Origin: an uncultured Lachnospiraceae bacterium
GTDB taxonomy: Bacteria; Bacillota; Clostridia; Lachnospirales; Lachnospiraceae
DNA: 64,000 bases
Direction: 5' to 3'
Assembly (NCBI GenBank): GCA_948470755.1
Contig: CAOKPU010000002.1
Location: forward strand, 1-64,000
The notes beneath the pieces are model-generated. The model was not told the origin of the DNA. It ran no database searches and saw only the letters and a list, made by a program, of their open reading frames with translations. Made by a program: the position numbers and the translations under genes. Below are positions 8,432-17,466 of the stretch, piece by piece (within the stretch, counting starts at the first letter, position 1; every line of letters starts with the position of its first letter).

Positions 8432-9997
8432 ATGAAGGAAAATAATATTTCGATAGAAGAGGGGCTATATTACGCCTTCTTCAGTATCTTGCTGTTTGCC
8501 AAAGGAATCGGCCTGTATGACGGGCAGTTTCTTTTTAAATGCTTTCTTTTGGCTGCGGCGGCCTGTTGGGCGGGTAAAATGGCGGCTTCCCGTTACTGTG
8601 CAAGGGAAATGATAGGGATCGGCCTTTTTTTGGGGATTGGAGCGGTCACCTATCTTAAATCAGGGGAAAAGGGGATCCTGTTGTTTGTGATGATGCTTAC
8701 AGGGATGAAAAACGTTCCGGTGAAAAGGGCGTTCCGCGTAGGGCTTTTGACTTGGGGGATTTCTTTTTTCCTTCTTACGTTCTCCTCCCTCTTCCATATG
8801 CAGGATATGGGGTATAAAGTACACGACAAGTTAGGCCTGGGTTATATTTTCCGTTACGGCTTAGGATACGCCCATCCGAATGTCCTTCATGTATCTTATT
8901 TTATTTTAGCTGTCTTCCTCGTGTATACATGGGGGGAGGAATATGGATGGAAAAGGTTTTTATGGCTTATGCTGGGCAATGCGCTGGCTTTTTCTTATTC
9001 CATCAGTTATACAGGAGTGGCGGTAGTGACGCTTTATCTGGCGGCGGCGCTTTATGCCGCGAAAAAGAAAAAAATAAACCTGGCAGTAAAGGCGGCCTGC
9101 ATTCTCGTATATCCGGGATGCTGCCTGCTTTCTTTGTGGGGGGCTGTCCTTTTAAAAAACCATGAGGCTTTGTTTAAGATCATCAATAAAATCGTAAATG
9201 AAAGGTTAAGGCTTGCCCAGATTTTTCTTGTCAAAGAAAATATAAGCATATTTGGAGTGAAAGCGGCGGATATTATTACTGACAGCCTGACGATGGATAA
9301 TGCGTATGTTTATCTGCTGATTACCCATGGTATTGCCGTTTTTGCTTTGATATCGGCAGGGTATCTGTATTTGGTTTATGTATACAGCAGGGAAAACAAG
9401 GCGCAGGAGCTGGCGGTCATTGTTTTTATCTGCTTTATGGGCATTATGGAGCCGTATTTGTTCAATACGTCTTTTAAAAATGTTGTGTTCTTATTTTTAG
9501 GCGAATTATTTTACCGCAAATGCGCCGGGAAGGGAAAGGAAATCGGAATCGGACCCTGGGTGGAACGCTGTAAAAAACGTCTCTTTCCCGTAGAAAGATG
9601 GGCGGCGCGGTGCAGGTTTTTTATGGACGGGCTTAAGAAGAGGAAAAAGAAACTATTGACAGCCGGCATGGCGGCCGGTATCCTGGCAGCGGTCATTGCC
9701 GGTACAGCCGGCTGGCGGCAGGCGCCGGCGGGTTATATTATCCCAAGAAACCAGACGGGGATAATCGACGAGGAATATTTTTATATTACGGATGACTGGG
9801 AAAGCCAATATCCCGGTTATAAAGCAGTTGGACAGATAGACAAAGATACGAAGGTAAATGCGTTCGGGGGGAAAATCGTGCAGATGGAGATCGTGCGGGG
9901 ATATCAGAACGGGTTTTTGATCGGCAGCGTTTTGACGATGATCCTTCTTGCGGGATTTTATACGGTAAGGCTGATTAGGGAGCGGCAGGAGATATGA
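8432..9997 (+). CDS. Wzy-like O-polysaccharide polymerase with an extra C-terminal membrane tail
   Basis: This 521-residue protein has about ten hydrophobic segments in the first 360 residues. It resembles Gram-positive Wzy/EpsG-type polymerases: a periplasmic-type loop with YGLGYAHPNVLHVSY and a late loop TDSLTMDNAYVYLLITHG. After a basic cytoplasmic stretch (about 370-405, rich in K and R) comes an added part: a membrane segment (about 408-428), some 65 outward-facing residues and a last membrane segment (about 495-515). That layout resembles a minimal co-polymerase (Wzz-like) hairpin. The gene has a paralogue at 30053 with a longer tail. It ends in a 4-bp ATGA overlap with the next GT4. 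Ribosome site: GAGGATGGAA upstream of ATG 8432. Polymerase is the best guess; ligase is possible. Confidence 0.75.
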   Translation: MKENNISIEEGLYYAFFSILLFAKGIGLYDGQFLFKCFLLAAAACWAGKMAASRYCAREMIGIGLFLGIGAVTYLKSGEKGILLFVMMLTGMKNVPVKRAFRVGLLTWGISFFLLTFSSLFHMQDMGYKVHDKLGLGYIFRYGLGYAHPNVLHVSYFILAVFLVYTWGEEYGWKRFLWLMLGNALAFSYSISYTGVAVVTLYLAAALYAAKKKKINLAVKAACILVYPGCCLLSLWGAVLLKNHEALFKIINKIVNERLRLAQIFLVKENISIFGVKAADIITDSLTMDNAYVYLLITHGIAVFALISAGYLYLVYVYSRENKAQELAVIVFICFMGIMEPYLFNTSFKNVVFLFLGELFYRKCAGKGKEIGIGPWVERCKKRLFPVERWAARCRFFMDGLKKRKKKLLTAGMAAGILAAVIAGTAGWRQAPAGYIIPRNQTGIIDEEYFYITDDWESQYPGYKAVGQIDKDTKVNAFGGKIVQMEIVRGYQNGFLIGSVLTMILLAGFYTVRLIRERQEI

Positions 9998-11202
9998 AAA
10001 TATTGATGGTCAATAAATTTCTTTATCCCAATGGCGGTTCGGAGACTTATATATTTAAGATAGGGGAAGAACTGCAGAGGTTAGGGCATGAGGTACAATA
10101 TTTCGGGATGGAGCATGAGCGGCGGGTTGTAGGCAACCAGGCAGACAGCTATACGTCCAATATGGATTTCCATACAGGGAAGCTTCGGAAGATATTTTAT
10201 CCGTTTAAAATTATATATTCCGTGGAGGCGAGGAAAAAGATCCGCCTTGTGCTGGAACAATTCAGGCCGGATGCAGTGCATTTGAATAATTTTAATTTCC
10301 AACTGACCCCCTCGATCTTATATGAAATCAGGAAATATGAACGGCAGTCAGGCCGTCCGCTCAGGGTCGTATATACGGCCCACGACAGCCAGCTTGTCTG
10401 CCCCAACCATCTGATGCAGAACCCGGTGACAGGGGAACGCTGCAGGCAGTGTTTGGAAAATGGGCCGTCGGGCTGCATGAAAAATAAATGCATCCATGGC
10501 TCCAGGGTAAAGAGTATGCTGGGGATGATCGAGGGGATACTATATAAGAGATTGAAGGCTTATTCCAAAATAGATACGGTGATATGTCCCAGCCGCTTTA
10601 TGAAAGAAACGCTGGATACGGATCCTTTGCTGCGGGAAAAAACGGCCGTATTGCATAACTTTGTGGACAAGCCTGAAATAAACGGGGATGGGAAAGAGGA
10701 TTTTGTCTTATATTTTGGAAGATACTCCATGGAAAAGGGGATAGATACGTTGGTTAAGGCGTGTCAGGCATTGCCGGATATCCCATTTTGGTTCGCCGGG
10801 TCCGGGCCGATGGAAGATAAAGTGCGGGAATGCAGGAATATAAAGGCATTGGGCTTTTTGAGCGGGCAAGAGCTGTATGAGACGATTGCAAAGGCCAGGT
10901 TTACCGTTTTTCCATCGGAATGTTATGAAAACTGCCCATTTTCAGTCATGGAGTCCTTAGCCTGCGCGACCCCGGTGATTGGATCCAATCTGGGAGGGAT
11001 CCCGGAGCTGATCGAAGAAAATGTAACCGGGGAATTGTTTGAAAGCGGCGATGGAGAAGAATTGAAGTCTAAGATAAAGGCGCTATGGGAAGACGGGCAG
11101 CGTCTCGAAAGATATACAAAGGCCTGTGGGAACGTACATTTTGATACATTGCAGGAATATTGCCGTAAGCTGCTTAAGCTGTATAAGGAGGATGCGAGGT
11201 AG
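9994..11202 (+). CDS. Family 4 glycosyltransferase
   Basis: This 402-residue GT-B enzyme begins MKILMVNKFLYPNGGSETY, the classic GT4 N-terminal glycine-rich loop. A cysteine-rich insert at about 130-170 (CPNH, CRQCLENGPSGCMKNKC) is typical of a subset of capsule GT4 enzymes. The C-terminal domain has VLYFGRYSMEKGIDTLVKA and the EX7E region FPSECYENCPFSVMESLAC with NLGGIPELIEE. It is coupled to the polymerase by a 4-bp overlap and to the radical SAM gene by a 3-bp gap, so these three are one translation-linked group. The donor is unknown. Confidence 0.9.
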   Translation: MKILMVNKFLYPNGGSETYIFKIGEELQRLGHEVQYFGMEHERRVVGNQADSYTSNMDFHTGKLRKIFYPFKIIYSVEARKKIRLVLEQFRPDAVHLNNFNFQLTPSILYEIRKYERQSGRPLRVVYTAHDSQLVCPNHLMQNPVTGERCRQCLENGPSGCMKNKCIHGSRVKSMLGMIEGILYKRLKAYSKIDTVICPSRFMKETLDTDPLLREKTAVLHNFVDKPEINGDGKEDFVLYFGRYSMEKGIDTLVKACQALPDIPFWFAGSGPMEDKVRECRNIKALGFLSGQELYETIAKARFTVFPSECYENCPFSVMESLACATPVIGSNLGGIPELIEENVTGELFESGDGEELKSKIKALWEDGQRLERYTKACGNVHFDTLQEYCRKLLKLYKEDAR

Positions 11203-11205
11203 AAT

Positions 11206-12207
11206 ATGTCAAAAAGAAAATTATATGGGACGGTCATAGTCACTTACCGGTGTAATGCGAGATGCAATATGTGCGACTGCTTTAAAGACCCCAGCAAACC
11301 GAGCGAAGAGATCACTTTGGAAGAGATACGCAAACTGCCGGAAATGGCGTTTACCAATATTACGGGAGGGGAACCGTTTATCCGCCGGGATATCCCCGAT
11401 ATCGTAAGGGAACTTTATAAAAAATCGGATCGTATCGTGATCTCCACGAACGGGTATTTTACCGACCGGATCATTGACTTGTGCAAGGAATTCCCCAAGG
11501 TGGGGATCCGCATCAGTATTGAAGGCCTGCAGGAAACCAACGACAAAATCAGGGGGATACCGGATGGGTTCAACAGGGGGTATACGACTTTGAAAACGTT
11601 GGTGGATATGGGGCATCCGGATGTAGGCTTTGGGATGACGGTGCAGGATATGAATTGCGAAGACCTGGTGCCTTTGTATCAGATATCCAATGATCTGGGG
11701 ATGGAGTTTGCGACAGCCACCCTTCATAATTCTTTTTATTTCAGGAAGACGGACAATAAAATCGATGATAAACTGAAGGTGGCCCGGAATTTTGAGAAAT
11801 TGATCCAAGAACTGCTTAAGAGCAAATCGCCGAAAAAATGGTTCCGGGCGTATTTCAATCATGGGCTGATCAATTATATTTATGGGAATAAGAGGCTGCT
11901 GCCCTGCGATATGAGCAAGAACGCCTTTTTTATCGATCCTTTTTGCGATGTGATCCCTTGCAACGGGATGAAGGAAAAGGCTGTGATGGGCAACCTGAAG
12001 GAGCAGACATGGGAGGAATTATGGAATTCAAAGCAGGCTAAGGAAGTGCGCGAATGCACAAGGAAATGCGACAGAAACTGCTGGATGATCGGCAGCGCAT
12101 CCCCGGCTATGCATAAATATATTTGGGTGCCGGGCTGGTGGGTCATTAAGCATAAGTTTTTAAAAGGCGGAAAATATAGTTTGTATGAGGCGGCGAAAAA
12201 AGGATAG
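11206..12207 (+). CDS. Radical SAM/SPASM protein in a glycan cluster
   Basis: This 333-residue protein has the radical SAM cluster motif CX3CX2C at C16, C20 and C23 (CNARCNMC), followed by TGGEPFIRRD for S-adenosylmethionine binding and RISIEG on a later strand. The C-terminal part carries a SPASM-like auxiliary Fe-S region: CDMSKNAFFIDPFCDVIPC, then GNLKEQTWEELW and ECTRKCDRNC. Enzymes of this build modify peptides or sugars by radical chemistry. Here, between two glycosyltransferases with gaps of 3 and 9 bp, a sugar or lipid-linked glycan substrate is more likely than a peptide, since no precursor peptide gene is seen. AAGGAGGATGCGAGG lies upstream of ATG 11206. Substrate not known. Confidence 0.88.
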   Translation: MSKRKLYGTVIVTYRCNARCNMCDCFKDPSKPSEEITLEEIRKLPEMAFTNITGGEPFIRRDIPDIVRELYKKSDRIVISTNGYFTDRIIDLCKEFPKVGIRISIEGLQETNDKIRGIPDGFNRGYTTLKTLVDMGHPDVGFGMTVQDMNCEDLVPLYQISNDLGMEFATATLHNSFYFRKTDNKIDDKLKVARNFEKLIQELLKSKSPKKWFRAYFNHGLINYIYGNKRLLPCDMSKNAFFIDPFCDVIPCNGMKEKAVMGNLKEQTWEELWNSKQAKEVRECTRKCDRNCWMIGSASPAMHKYIWVPGWWVIKHKFLKGGKYSLYEAAKKG

Positions 12208-12216
12208 GGCGGATAC

Positions 12217-13092
12217 GTGAAGGATAAGATCAAGGAAGTTTTGGCAAATATAGTATACTGGATGTATCAAAAGAAAATCTTGAAGAATCATATAAAAGTA
12301 CAGACTGTGGACGAAACGATTGATGAGCTGATCCGGACGGACAAAAGCCTGGTCCGGTTCGGGGATGGGGAAATTGTGGTCATCAAGGGGAGCAACATCA
12401 AGCTGCAGCAGGCGTCGGCGGAGATATCGGAAGGGCTGAAAAGGATTATCGCATACCCTTATGACGGCCTTATGGTATCGCTGCAAGGGATTTTTGACGG
12501 GGTGGAAGACTATCAGGAGCAGAGCCGGCGTTTCTGGAAGGAGCATCTTTTCTTCTGCCGCAGGGTTTATCGGAAGTACTGCAGCCCGGAGCGCGTCTAT
12601 GCCAATACGTCCTTTTCCCGGTTCTATTATGTGTTTGAGGATAAAAAGCCGTGCGGGGGCTGGATCGATAAGATCAGGAGGATATGGGAAGATAAGGATA
12701 TTGTGGTAGTGGAAGGGGCGAAAACCCATAACGGCGTGGGGAATGACTTGTTTGCATATGCCAAAAGCGTGGAAAGGATTATCTGTCCTTCCAGCAACGC
12801 CATGCATGCTTTTGACGATATCCTTTCTGCGTGTGTAAGTTATCCCAAAGACAGGCTGTTCCTGCTTTCCGTAGGGGTAACGGCGAAGTTTCTGGCGGAA
12901 GGTTTATTTTTAAAGGGATACAGGGTTATTGATATCGGCAATTTGGATATGGAATACGAATGGTATCTGCAAAAGAGCGGCAGTAAAACACCGCTGCCAA
13001 AACACAGTATAGAAGGGGAAGAGGCGGATCGGGCGGCGGGATATACGGAATATCTGGCGCAGGTGAAAAAAAGGATTTTAGCGGAAAGATAA
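12217..13092 (+). CDS. GT-D fold glycosyltransferase (DUF1792 type)
   Basis: This 291-residue protein matches the GT-D family (PF08759), whose founding member modifies serine-rich streptococcal adhesins; many relatives sit in capsule loci. The hallmark DGE metal site appears as VRFGDGEIVV (about residues 46-55). Later conserved parts are the RFYYVFEDKKP region, IVVVEGAKTHNGVGNDLF and the final GYRVIDIGNLDMEYEWYL. It is soluble with no signal peptide. The GTG start at 12217 lies 9 bp after the radical SAM gene; the ribosome site is weak (AGGATAGGGCGG). Either a repeat-unit side branch or protein glycosylation is possible; context favours the former. Confidence 0.85.
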   Translation: MKDKIKEVLANIVYWMYQKKILKNHIKVQTVDETIDELIRTDKSLVRFGDGEIVVIKGSNIKLQQASAEISEGLKRIIAYPYDGLMVSLQGIFDGVEDYQEQSRRFWKEHLFFCRRVYRKYCSPERVYANTSFSRFYYVFEDKKPCGGWIDKIRRIWEDKDIVVVEGAKTHNGVGNDLFAYAKSVERIICPSSNAMHAFDDILSACVSYPKDRLFLLSVGVTAKFLAEGLFLKGYRVIDIGNLDMEYEWYLQKSGSKTPLPKHSIEGEEADRAAGYTEYLAQVKKRILAER

Positions 13093-13101
13093 GAGGCGCA
13101 T

Positions 13102-14850
13102 ATGTTTTCAAAAATAAATTATATTTTTTCAAGAAAAGATAAAATCTTGCTGTTTTTACTGCTTGGGGCAGTAGTGGCAGGCAGTTTTATGGAATTGCTG
13201 GGGGTATCGATATTCTCCCCTTTTGTCGAGGTGATCACCAGGCCTGCGATCATCCATGAAAAGGAGTATTTGGAATATTTCTACGAAGCGTTTCATTTTA
13301 CTTCCGAAGAAGACTATCTGGTGGCGCTGGCGGCGTTGATCATTGTGATTTATGTTGTAAAAAATATATATTTGTCATTAGAGAAAAACTGGATGTATAA
13401 GTTTTCTTACAATATGCAGAAGAAATTATCCGTAAGGCTGCTGACCGCTTATATGGAGGAGCCTTATTCGTTTCACCTGAATAAGAATGTGGCCATACTG
13501 CAAAGGAGCTTACAGGAGGATACGGATCTGTTTGCCAAGGGCATCATCCATCTTTTGGAACTGTTTGCGGAAGTGGCGATCTGCGTTGTCCTGGGGATCT
13601 ATCTTTTCTTTGTCAGCCAGTCGATCACCGTTATCGTCGTAGGGCTGTTGTTAGTCTGCGTAGGGATCTTTACGGGGATATCCAGGAAGTTTTCCGGAAG
13701 CATCGGGAAGGAAAGCCAGGAATATAAGGGGAAATTATATCAGTGGATGAACCAGGCGCTGGGAGGGATAAAAGAAATCAAGATACTGAACAGGGAACGC
13801 TATTTTATTAAAGAATATGATACATATTTTACCAGATATGTAAGAGGGCTGCGCCTGAACCGCCTGATCGGTATGCTGCCAAAGCACGTGGTGGAGACGG
13901 TCTGCATGAGCGGCCTTTTGCTCGCGGTAATTATTAAGATACGTTATGGGCAGAAAGATATCGGGGAGTATATCACCCAGCTTGCGGTATTTGCGGTAGC
14001 CGCGTTTAAGCTTCTGCCTGCGGTAGGGAAGATCAATGAACATTTAAGCTGCATCCTGTATTCGGCCCCTTCCGTGGATCTGATCTATCATGATTTAAAG
14101 GATATCGACAATGAACGGCGGGAAAACAAGGGAGAGATGTTGGATTGGAAATTTACTGACAGGATCAAAATCTCCAATGTGAAATATCATTACCCCGATG
14201 TGGAAGAAAATGTGATTGACGGTGCGGATTTTGAAATCCGCAAAGGACAGGCGGTAGCCTTTGTGGGGGCTTCCGGCGCCGGAAAGACTACGATGGTGGA
14301 TATCATCTTAGGGCTGCTGTCCCCCCAATACGGAAGGATCAAAGCGGATGATCTGGATATTAACAAATATAAGAGTACATGGCAAAAGGAGATCGGGTAT
14401 ATCCCTCAGACCATATATTTATCGGATGATTCCATCCGCAATAATATTGCTTTTGGGATTCCGAAAGAAGAAATCGATGATGGGGCGGTAGTGGAAGCTA
14501 TCCGCAAAGCGCAGCTTTCGGAGTTTGTGGAAAATCTTCCGGACGGCTTGGATACGTTTGTCGGCGACAGGGGAGTAAGGCTTTCCGGCGGGCAAAGGCA
14601 GAGGATCGGGATTGCAAGGGCCCTTTATCATGATCCGGAGATCCTGGTGCTGGATGAAGCGACTTCGGCGCTGGATACGGAGACGGAAGAGGCGGTAATG
14701 GAATCCATTGATCAGTTAAAGGGAAGCAAGACAATGCTGATCATTGCCCATCGGCTGACTACCATCAAAAATGCTGATGTGGTATATGAAGTGGGCGATG
14801 GGAAAGTAGCCAAGAAGGAAAATAGATTGAAAAACCAGCTTGATAGCTGA
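13102..14850 (+). CDS. PglK-like ABC flippase for lipid-linked oligosaccharide
   Basis: This 582-residue half-transporter has six membrane segments (about 12-310) followed by an ATPase domain. The start (FSRKDKILLFLLLGAVVAG) and early acidic motif FMELLGVSIFSPF resemble PglK, which flips undecaprenyl-diphosphate heptasaccharide. ATPase motifs are Walker A GASGAGKTT (about 388-396), signature LSGGQ (about 494) and Walker B ILVLDEATSAL. It would work as a homodimer. It is the second flippase type in this region besides the Wzx-like protein at 3481. The last eight residues and the stop codon are encoded inside repeat B1 (from 14825), so the repeat has become the gene's 3' end. Confidence 0.86.
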   Translation: MFSKINYIFSRKDKILLFLLLGAVVAGSFMELLGVSIFSPFVEVITRPAIIHEKEYLEYFYEAFHFTSEEDYLVALAALIIVIYVVKNIYLSLEKNWMYKFSYNMQKKLSVRLLTAYMEEPYSFHLNKNVAILQRSLQEDTDLFAKGIIHLLELFAEVAICVVLGIYLFFVSQSITVIVVGLLLVCVGIFTGISRKFSGSIGKESQEYKGKLYQWMNQALGGIKEIKILNRERYFIKEYDTYFTRYVRGLRLNRLIGMLPKHVVETVCMSGLLLAVIIKIRYGQKDIGEYITQLAVFAVAAFKLLPAVGKINEHLSCILYSAPSVDLIYHDLKDIDNERRENKGEMLDWKFTDRIKISNVKYHYPDVEENVIDGADFEIRKGQAVAFVGASGAGKTTMVDIILGLLSPQYGRIKADDLDINKYKSTWQKEIGYIPQTIYLSDDSIRNNIAFGIPKEEIDDGAVVEAIRKAQLSEFVENLPDGLDTFVGDRGVRLSGGQRQRIGIARALYHDPEILVLDEATSALDTETEEAVMESIDQLKGSKTMLIIAHRLTTIKNADVVYEVGDGKVAKKENRLKNQLDS

Positions 14851-14959
14851 TTTTATCAATCGGCTATTTGTGCCGGAGCATCACAAATAGCCCTGATGGC
14901 AGACGCAAATCTGATATTTGCGCCGCCCCGTCGCGTAAACGCTCCGGAATGGAGATTAA
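14825..14959 (+). repeat. B-type intergenic repeat, copy B1
   Basis: This is a unit of about 135 bp with several hairpins. One has arms CCAGC/GCTG-type around TTGATA; another is GGCTATTTGTG pairing with CACAAATAGCC across CCGGAGCAT; a third is GCAAAT/ATTTGC around CTGAT. It ends with a GCGTAAACGC hairpin and GGAATGGAGATTAAC. It overlaps the end of the ABC gene, and its final GGAG is the ribosome site of the GT4 gene starting at 14961. It is nearly identical to the units at 17331, 24778 and 56961. Confidence 0.9.
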
Positions 14960-14960
14960 C

Positions 14961-16025
14961 ATGAATAAGATAGTGTTTGTCGTGCCGGATATGGCCGGCG
15001 GGGGGACCGAAAAAGTAATTACACTGTTGGCCAACGAATATGTGAAGAGAGGGATAGAGGTGGGCATTCTTACCTTTGCCGGGAACGAATACGCCTACCC
15101 TTTGGATGAACGGGTAGAAAGATACAGCGCGGCAATGCCTTCTAACGGGAATCCTTTGGTGAGGTTAAAGCGCCTGGCCCATATGAGGCAGTATTTTAAA
15201 CGTAATAAAGGGTGCAGGATATTTTCCTTCAGCACTATCGGAACAGGATTTGTGGTGCTTTCGACCTTATTTATGGGGCGGGATATGCTCGTATCGGAAC
15301 GGACCGATCCGCAGACGTGTGATCATAAGGCTTACCGCAATTTCTTTTACCGTTTTGCGAAATGCCTTGTTTGTCAGACGCAGGACGGGGTAAAATGTTT
15401 TCCGGCATCTATCCGGAGAAAAGCGTGCGTGGTGGGAAACCCGGTTTCGGAAGAACTGGCGAAAGCCTATACGGGAAGCAGGAAAAAAGAAATTGTTACG
15501 GCAGGAAGGCTGCAGCCGGTAAAGAATCAACGTATGCTGATAGAGGCTTTTGCCTTGTTTTCGGGCCGTTTTAAAGATTATACCCTTCATTTTTACGGGA
15601 AAGGCCCCTTGGAAGAGGAGTTGAAAGAACAGGCAAAGAGGTTGGGGCTGAAGGATAAGGTGATTTTTCACGGGTTTTCCGGCAGAGTGGATCAGGATAT
15701 CCGGGAAAGCAGTATGTTTGTCCTTTCTTCCGATTATGAGGGAATCTCGAATTCGATGGTGGAAGCGCTGGCTCTGGGGCTTCCGGTCATTGCTACGGAT
15801 TGCCCCATCGGCGGGTGCCGGATGTATATAGAGCCTGAAGTCAATGGGCTGTTGGTGCCGGTAGGGGATGCGCAGGCGATGGCGGACGCTATGTGCCGCC
15901 TGGCCGAAGATACACGACTGGCAAAAAAAATGTCGGAAAATGCGGTAAAAGTCCGGGAAGAATATTCCATTGGGAAAATAGCGGATCTTATGCTGCAGGC
16001 AGCCGAGGGGGTGGAACGATTATGA
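14961..16025 (+). CDS. Family 4 glycosyltransferase
   Basis: This 354-residue GT-B enzyme begins MNKIVFVVPDMAGGGTEKV, with the GGGTE loop of the GT4 group that includes many N-acetylgalactosamine and galactose transferases. The C-terminal domain has VTAGRLQPVKNQRMLIEAF and the EX7E region SSDYEGISNSMVEALALGLP, then ATDCPIGGCRMYI. It is soluble or peripheral to the membrane. The ATG at 14961 is set by GGAG in repeat B1, six bases upstream. The 3' end overlaps the next GT4 gene by 4 bp (ATGA), so the pair is coupled. The frame is open upstream through the repeat, but that part is not protein-like. Confidence 0.9.
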   Translation: MNKIVFVVPDMAGGGTEKVITLLANEYVKRGIEVGILTFAGNEYAYPLDERVERYSAAMPSNGNPLVRLKRLAHMRQYFKRNKGCRIFSFSTIGTGFVVLSTLFMGRDMLVSERTDPQTCDHKAYRNFFYRFAKCLVCQTQDGVKCFPASIRRKACVVGNPVSEELAKAYTGSRKKEIVTAGRLQPVKNQRMLIEAFALFSGRFKDYTLHFYGKGPLEEELKEQAKRLGLKDKVIFHGFSGRVDQDIRESSMFVLSSDYEGISNSMVEALALGLPVIATDCPIGGCRMYIEPEVNGLLVPVGDAQAMADAMCRLAEDTRLAKKMSENAVKVREEYSIGKIADLMLQAAEGVERL

Positions 16026-17221
16026 AAGTAATGTATATGTCCCATAGATATCATACGAACCAGAATGCAATCGTTAAGGGCTGGAAAGATCACGGCGATG
16101 AAGTGCTTTTTTGCAGCCAGTATGCGGGGAAAATAGAGGATTATACGTATACGGAGCCGGTGGTGGTCGGTTATTCGCCGGTTTACCGGCTGTTGGATTA
16201 TGTATATGTGCATTTCCTGGCAAGGAATAACCCTGCGGCAATCGACTTAAAAATAAAGTGCGGCTTTCCTCCCATCGGGAAACTGGCGGGAATCATCAAA
16301 AGCTTCGGGCCGGATCTGGTCATTATGAGGGAGCGTTCTCTCTATTCCATATGCACATATGCATTGTGCCGGCATTATCATATTCCGGCCTGCCTGTATA
16401 TGATGAACCCGGTATGGGGAGAAAAGCCTAAGATGGATCCAGCACACCGGATCGTCAGGAAACTGACCCCTCCCTTACGGCTGACCCCTTCCATGGTAAT
16501 CGGTACAAACCGGGAAGGGAAGACGAAAGACAAGAATGCTTTCTTTGCTCCCTATCTTATGGAACCTCAAGTATCACCGGAGGAAAAAGAATATTTTCAG
16601 GGGGATCGGATCAATATTTTGGCAATCGGGAAGTACCAGGAGCGGAAAAACCATTTTCTGATAATCCAGGCGGTGGAAGCCCTGATGGATAAGTATCCCA
16701 GGATCCATTTGGATATCGCAGGGGAGATGTCCAATGATTTTCACAGGGAATACTATAAGAAAGTAAAAAAATATATGAAAGAACATTCGTTGGAAGAAAC
16801 GGTGACTTTGTATGCCAACCTGAATAAGGAAAAAATGACGGAGGAATATAAGAAGGCGGATCTGTTCGTGATCCCAAGTACCGGGGAACCCGGCGCAGTC
16901 AGCCATCTGGAGGCGATGGCCTTCTCCGTTCCCGCTATCGGAGGAACGGATAACGGGACGGCAAGCTATATCATACCGGGGGAAACAGGGTATATCTTTC
17001 AGGATAAGAGTGTGGAGGATCTGGCCGAAAAAATCGAATTGGTGATTAAAGATGAAGCGGAGTTAAAGCGGATGGGGAGAAAAGCATATGAACATGTAAA
17101 AAATGATTTCCAGTTCGATAAATATTATGATGGCGTAAAGAAAGTGATGGAACGGTACGGGAGCATGGAAGATAGTGTGAGAAGAACTTCTAAAGCTCAA
17201 CAGCATAGGCTGTTTCGCTAA
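16022..17221 (+). CDS. Family 4 glycosyltransferase with a repeat-encoded C-terminus
   Basis: This 399-residue GT-B enzyme starts MKVMYMSHRYHTNQNAIVKG. The donor-binding half has ILAIGKYQERKNHFLIIQAV and VIPSTGEPGAVSHLEAMAFS, then GGTDNGTASYIIPGETGYIF. It is coupled to the upstream GT4 by a 4-bp overlap. The natural protein seems to end near MERYGSMED; the last 15 residues (SVRRTSKAQQHRLFR) and the TAA are encoded by repeat A2, which begins at 17174. This indicates that the repeat arrived in, or replaced, the original 3' end. The catalytic region is complete, so activity should be intact. Confidence 0.88.
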   Translation: MKVMYMSHRYHTNQNAIVKGWKDHGDEVLFCSQYAGKIEDYTYTEPVVVGYSPVYRLLDYVYVHFLARNNPAAIDLKIKCGFPPIGKLAGIIKSFGPDLVIMRERSLYSICTYALCRHYHIPACLYMMNPVWGEKPKMDPAHRIVRKLTPPLRLTPSMVIGTNREGKTKDKNAFFAPYLMEPQVSPEEKEYFQGDRINILAIGKYQERKNHFLIIQAVEALMDKYPRIHLDIAGEMSNDFHREYYKKVKKYMKEHSLEETVTLYANLNKEKMTEEYKKADLFVIPSTGEPGAVSHLEAMAFSVPAIGGTDNGTASYIIPGETGYIFQDKSVEDLAEKIELVIKDEAELKRMGRKAYEHVKNDFQFDKYYDGVKKVMERYGSMEDSVRRTSKAQQHRLFR

Positions 17222-17330
17222 GAAGTTCTACGACTTGCTTTGCAAGTCTTTCTCACACCGAAAAATGCCTGAAATGCGGCATTTTCTGCATGGATTTGAG
17301 ATTCCGCGAAGCGGAATCATGGGGGATTAG
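17174..17330 (+). repeat. A-type intergenic repeat, copy A2
   Basis: This is a full A unit. The outer arms are GTGTGAG/CTCACAC, with an inner hairpin AACAGC-ATAG-GCTGTT and an extra hairpin GACTTGC-TTT-GCAAGTC (17232-17248) at the position where other copies carry different hairpins or none. A hairpin with AAAATGCC/GGCATTTT arms follows, then the closing GATTCCGC-GAA-GCGGAATC and ATGGGGGATTAG. It starts inside the GT4 gene and is followed directly by repeat B2. Confidence 0.9.
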
Positions 17331-17466
17331 ATTGAAAAATCAGCTTGATAGCTGATTTTATCAATCGGCTATTTGTGCCGGAGCATCACAAATAGCCCCG
17401 ATGGCAGACGTAAATCTGATATTTGCGTCGCCACGTTGCGTAAACGCTCCGAAATGGAGGACTAGG
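17331..17466 (+). repeat. B-type intergenic repeat, copy B2
   Basis: This unit is nearly identical to B1. Hairpins are AATCAGC-TTGATA-GCTGATT, GGCTATTTGTG/CACAAATAGCC and a third where GACGTAAAT pairs with ATTTGCGTC through G-T pairs. It ends in ATGGAGGACTAG, and GGAGG (17456-17460) is the ribosome site for the GTG at 17467. Together A2 and B2 fill the whole gap between the two genes. Confidence 0.9.

Noticed and set aside
3481..14850. Transposase or phage remnants between glycan genes
   Set aside because: No integrase, transposase or terminal inverted repeats of normal insertion sequences were seen; only the A, B and C units are repeated.
14868..14960. A longer GT4 protein starting inside repeat B1
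   Set aside because: The repeat part is identical to non-coding copies elsewhere, and the conserved GT4 start follows the ribosome site at 14951.
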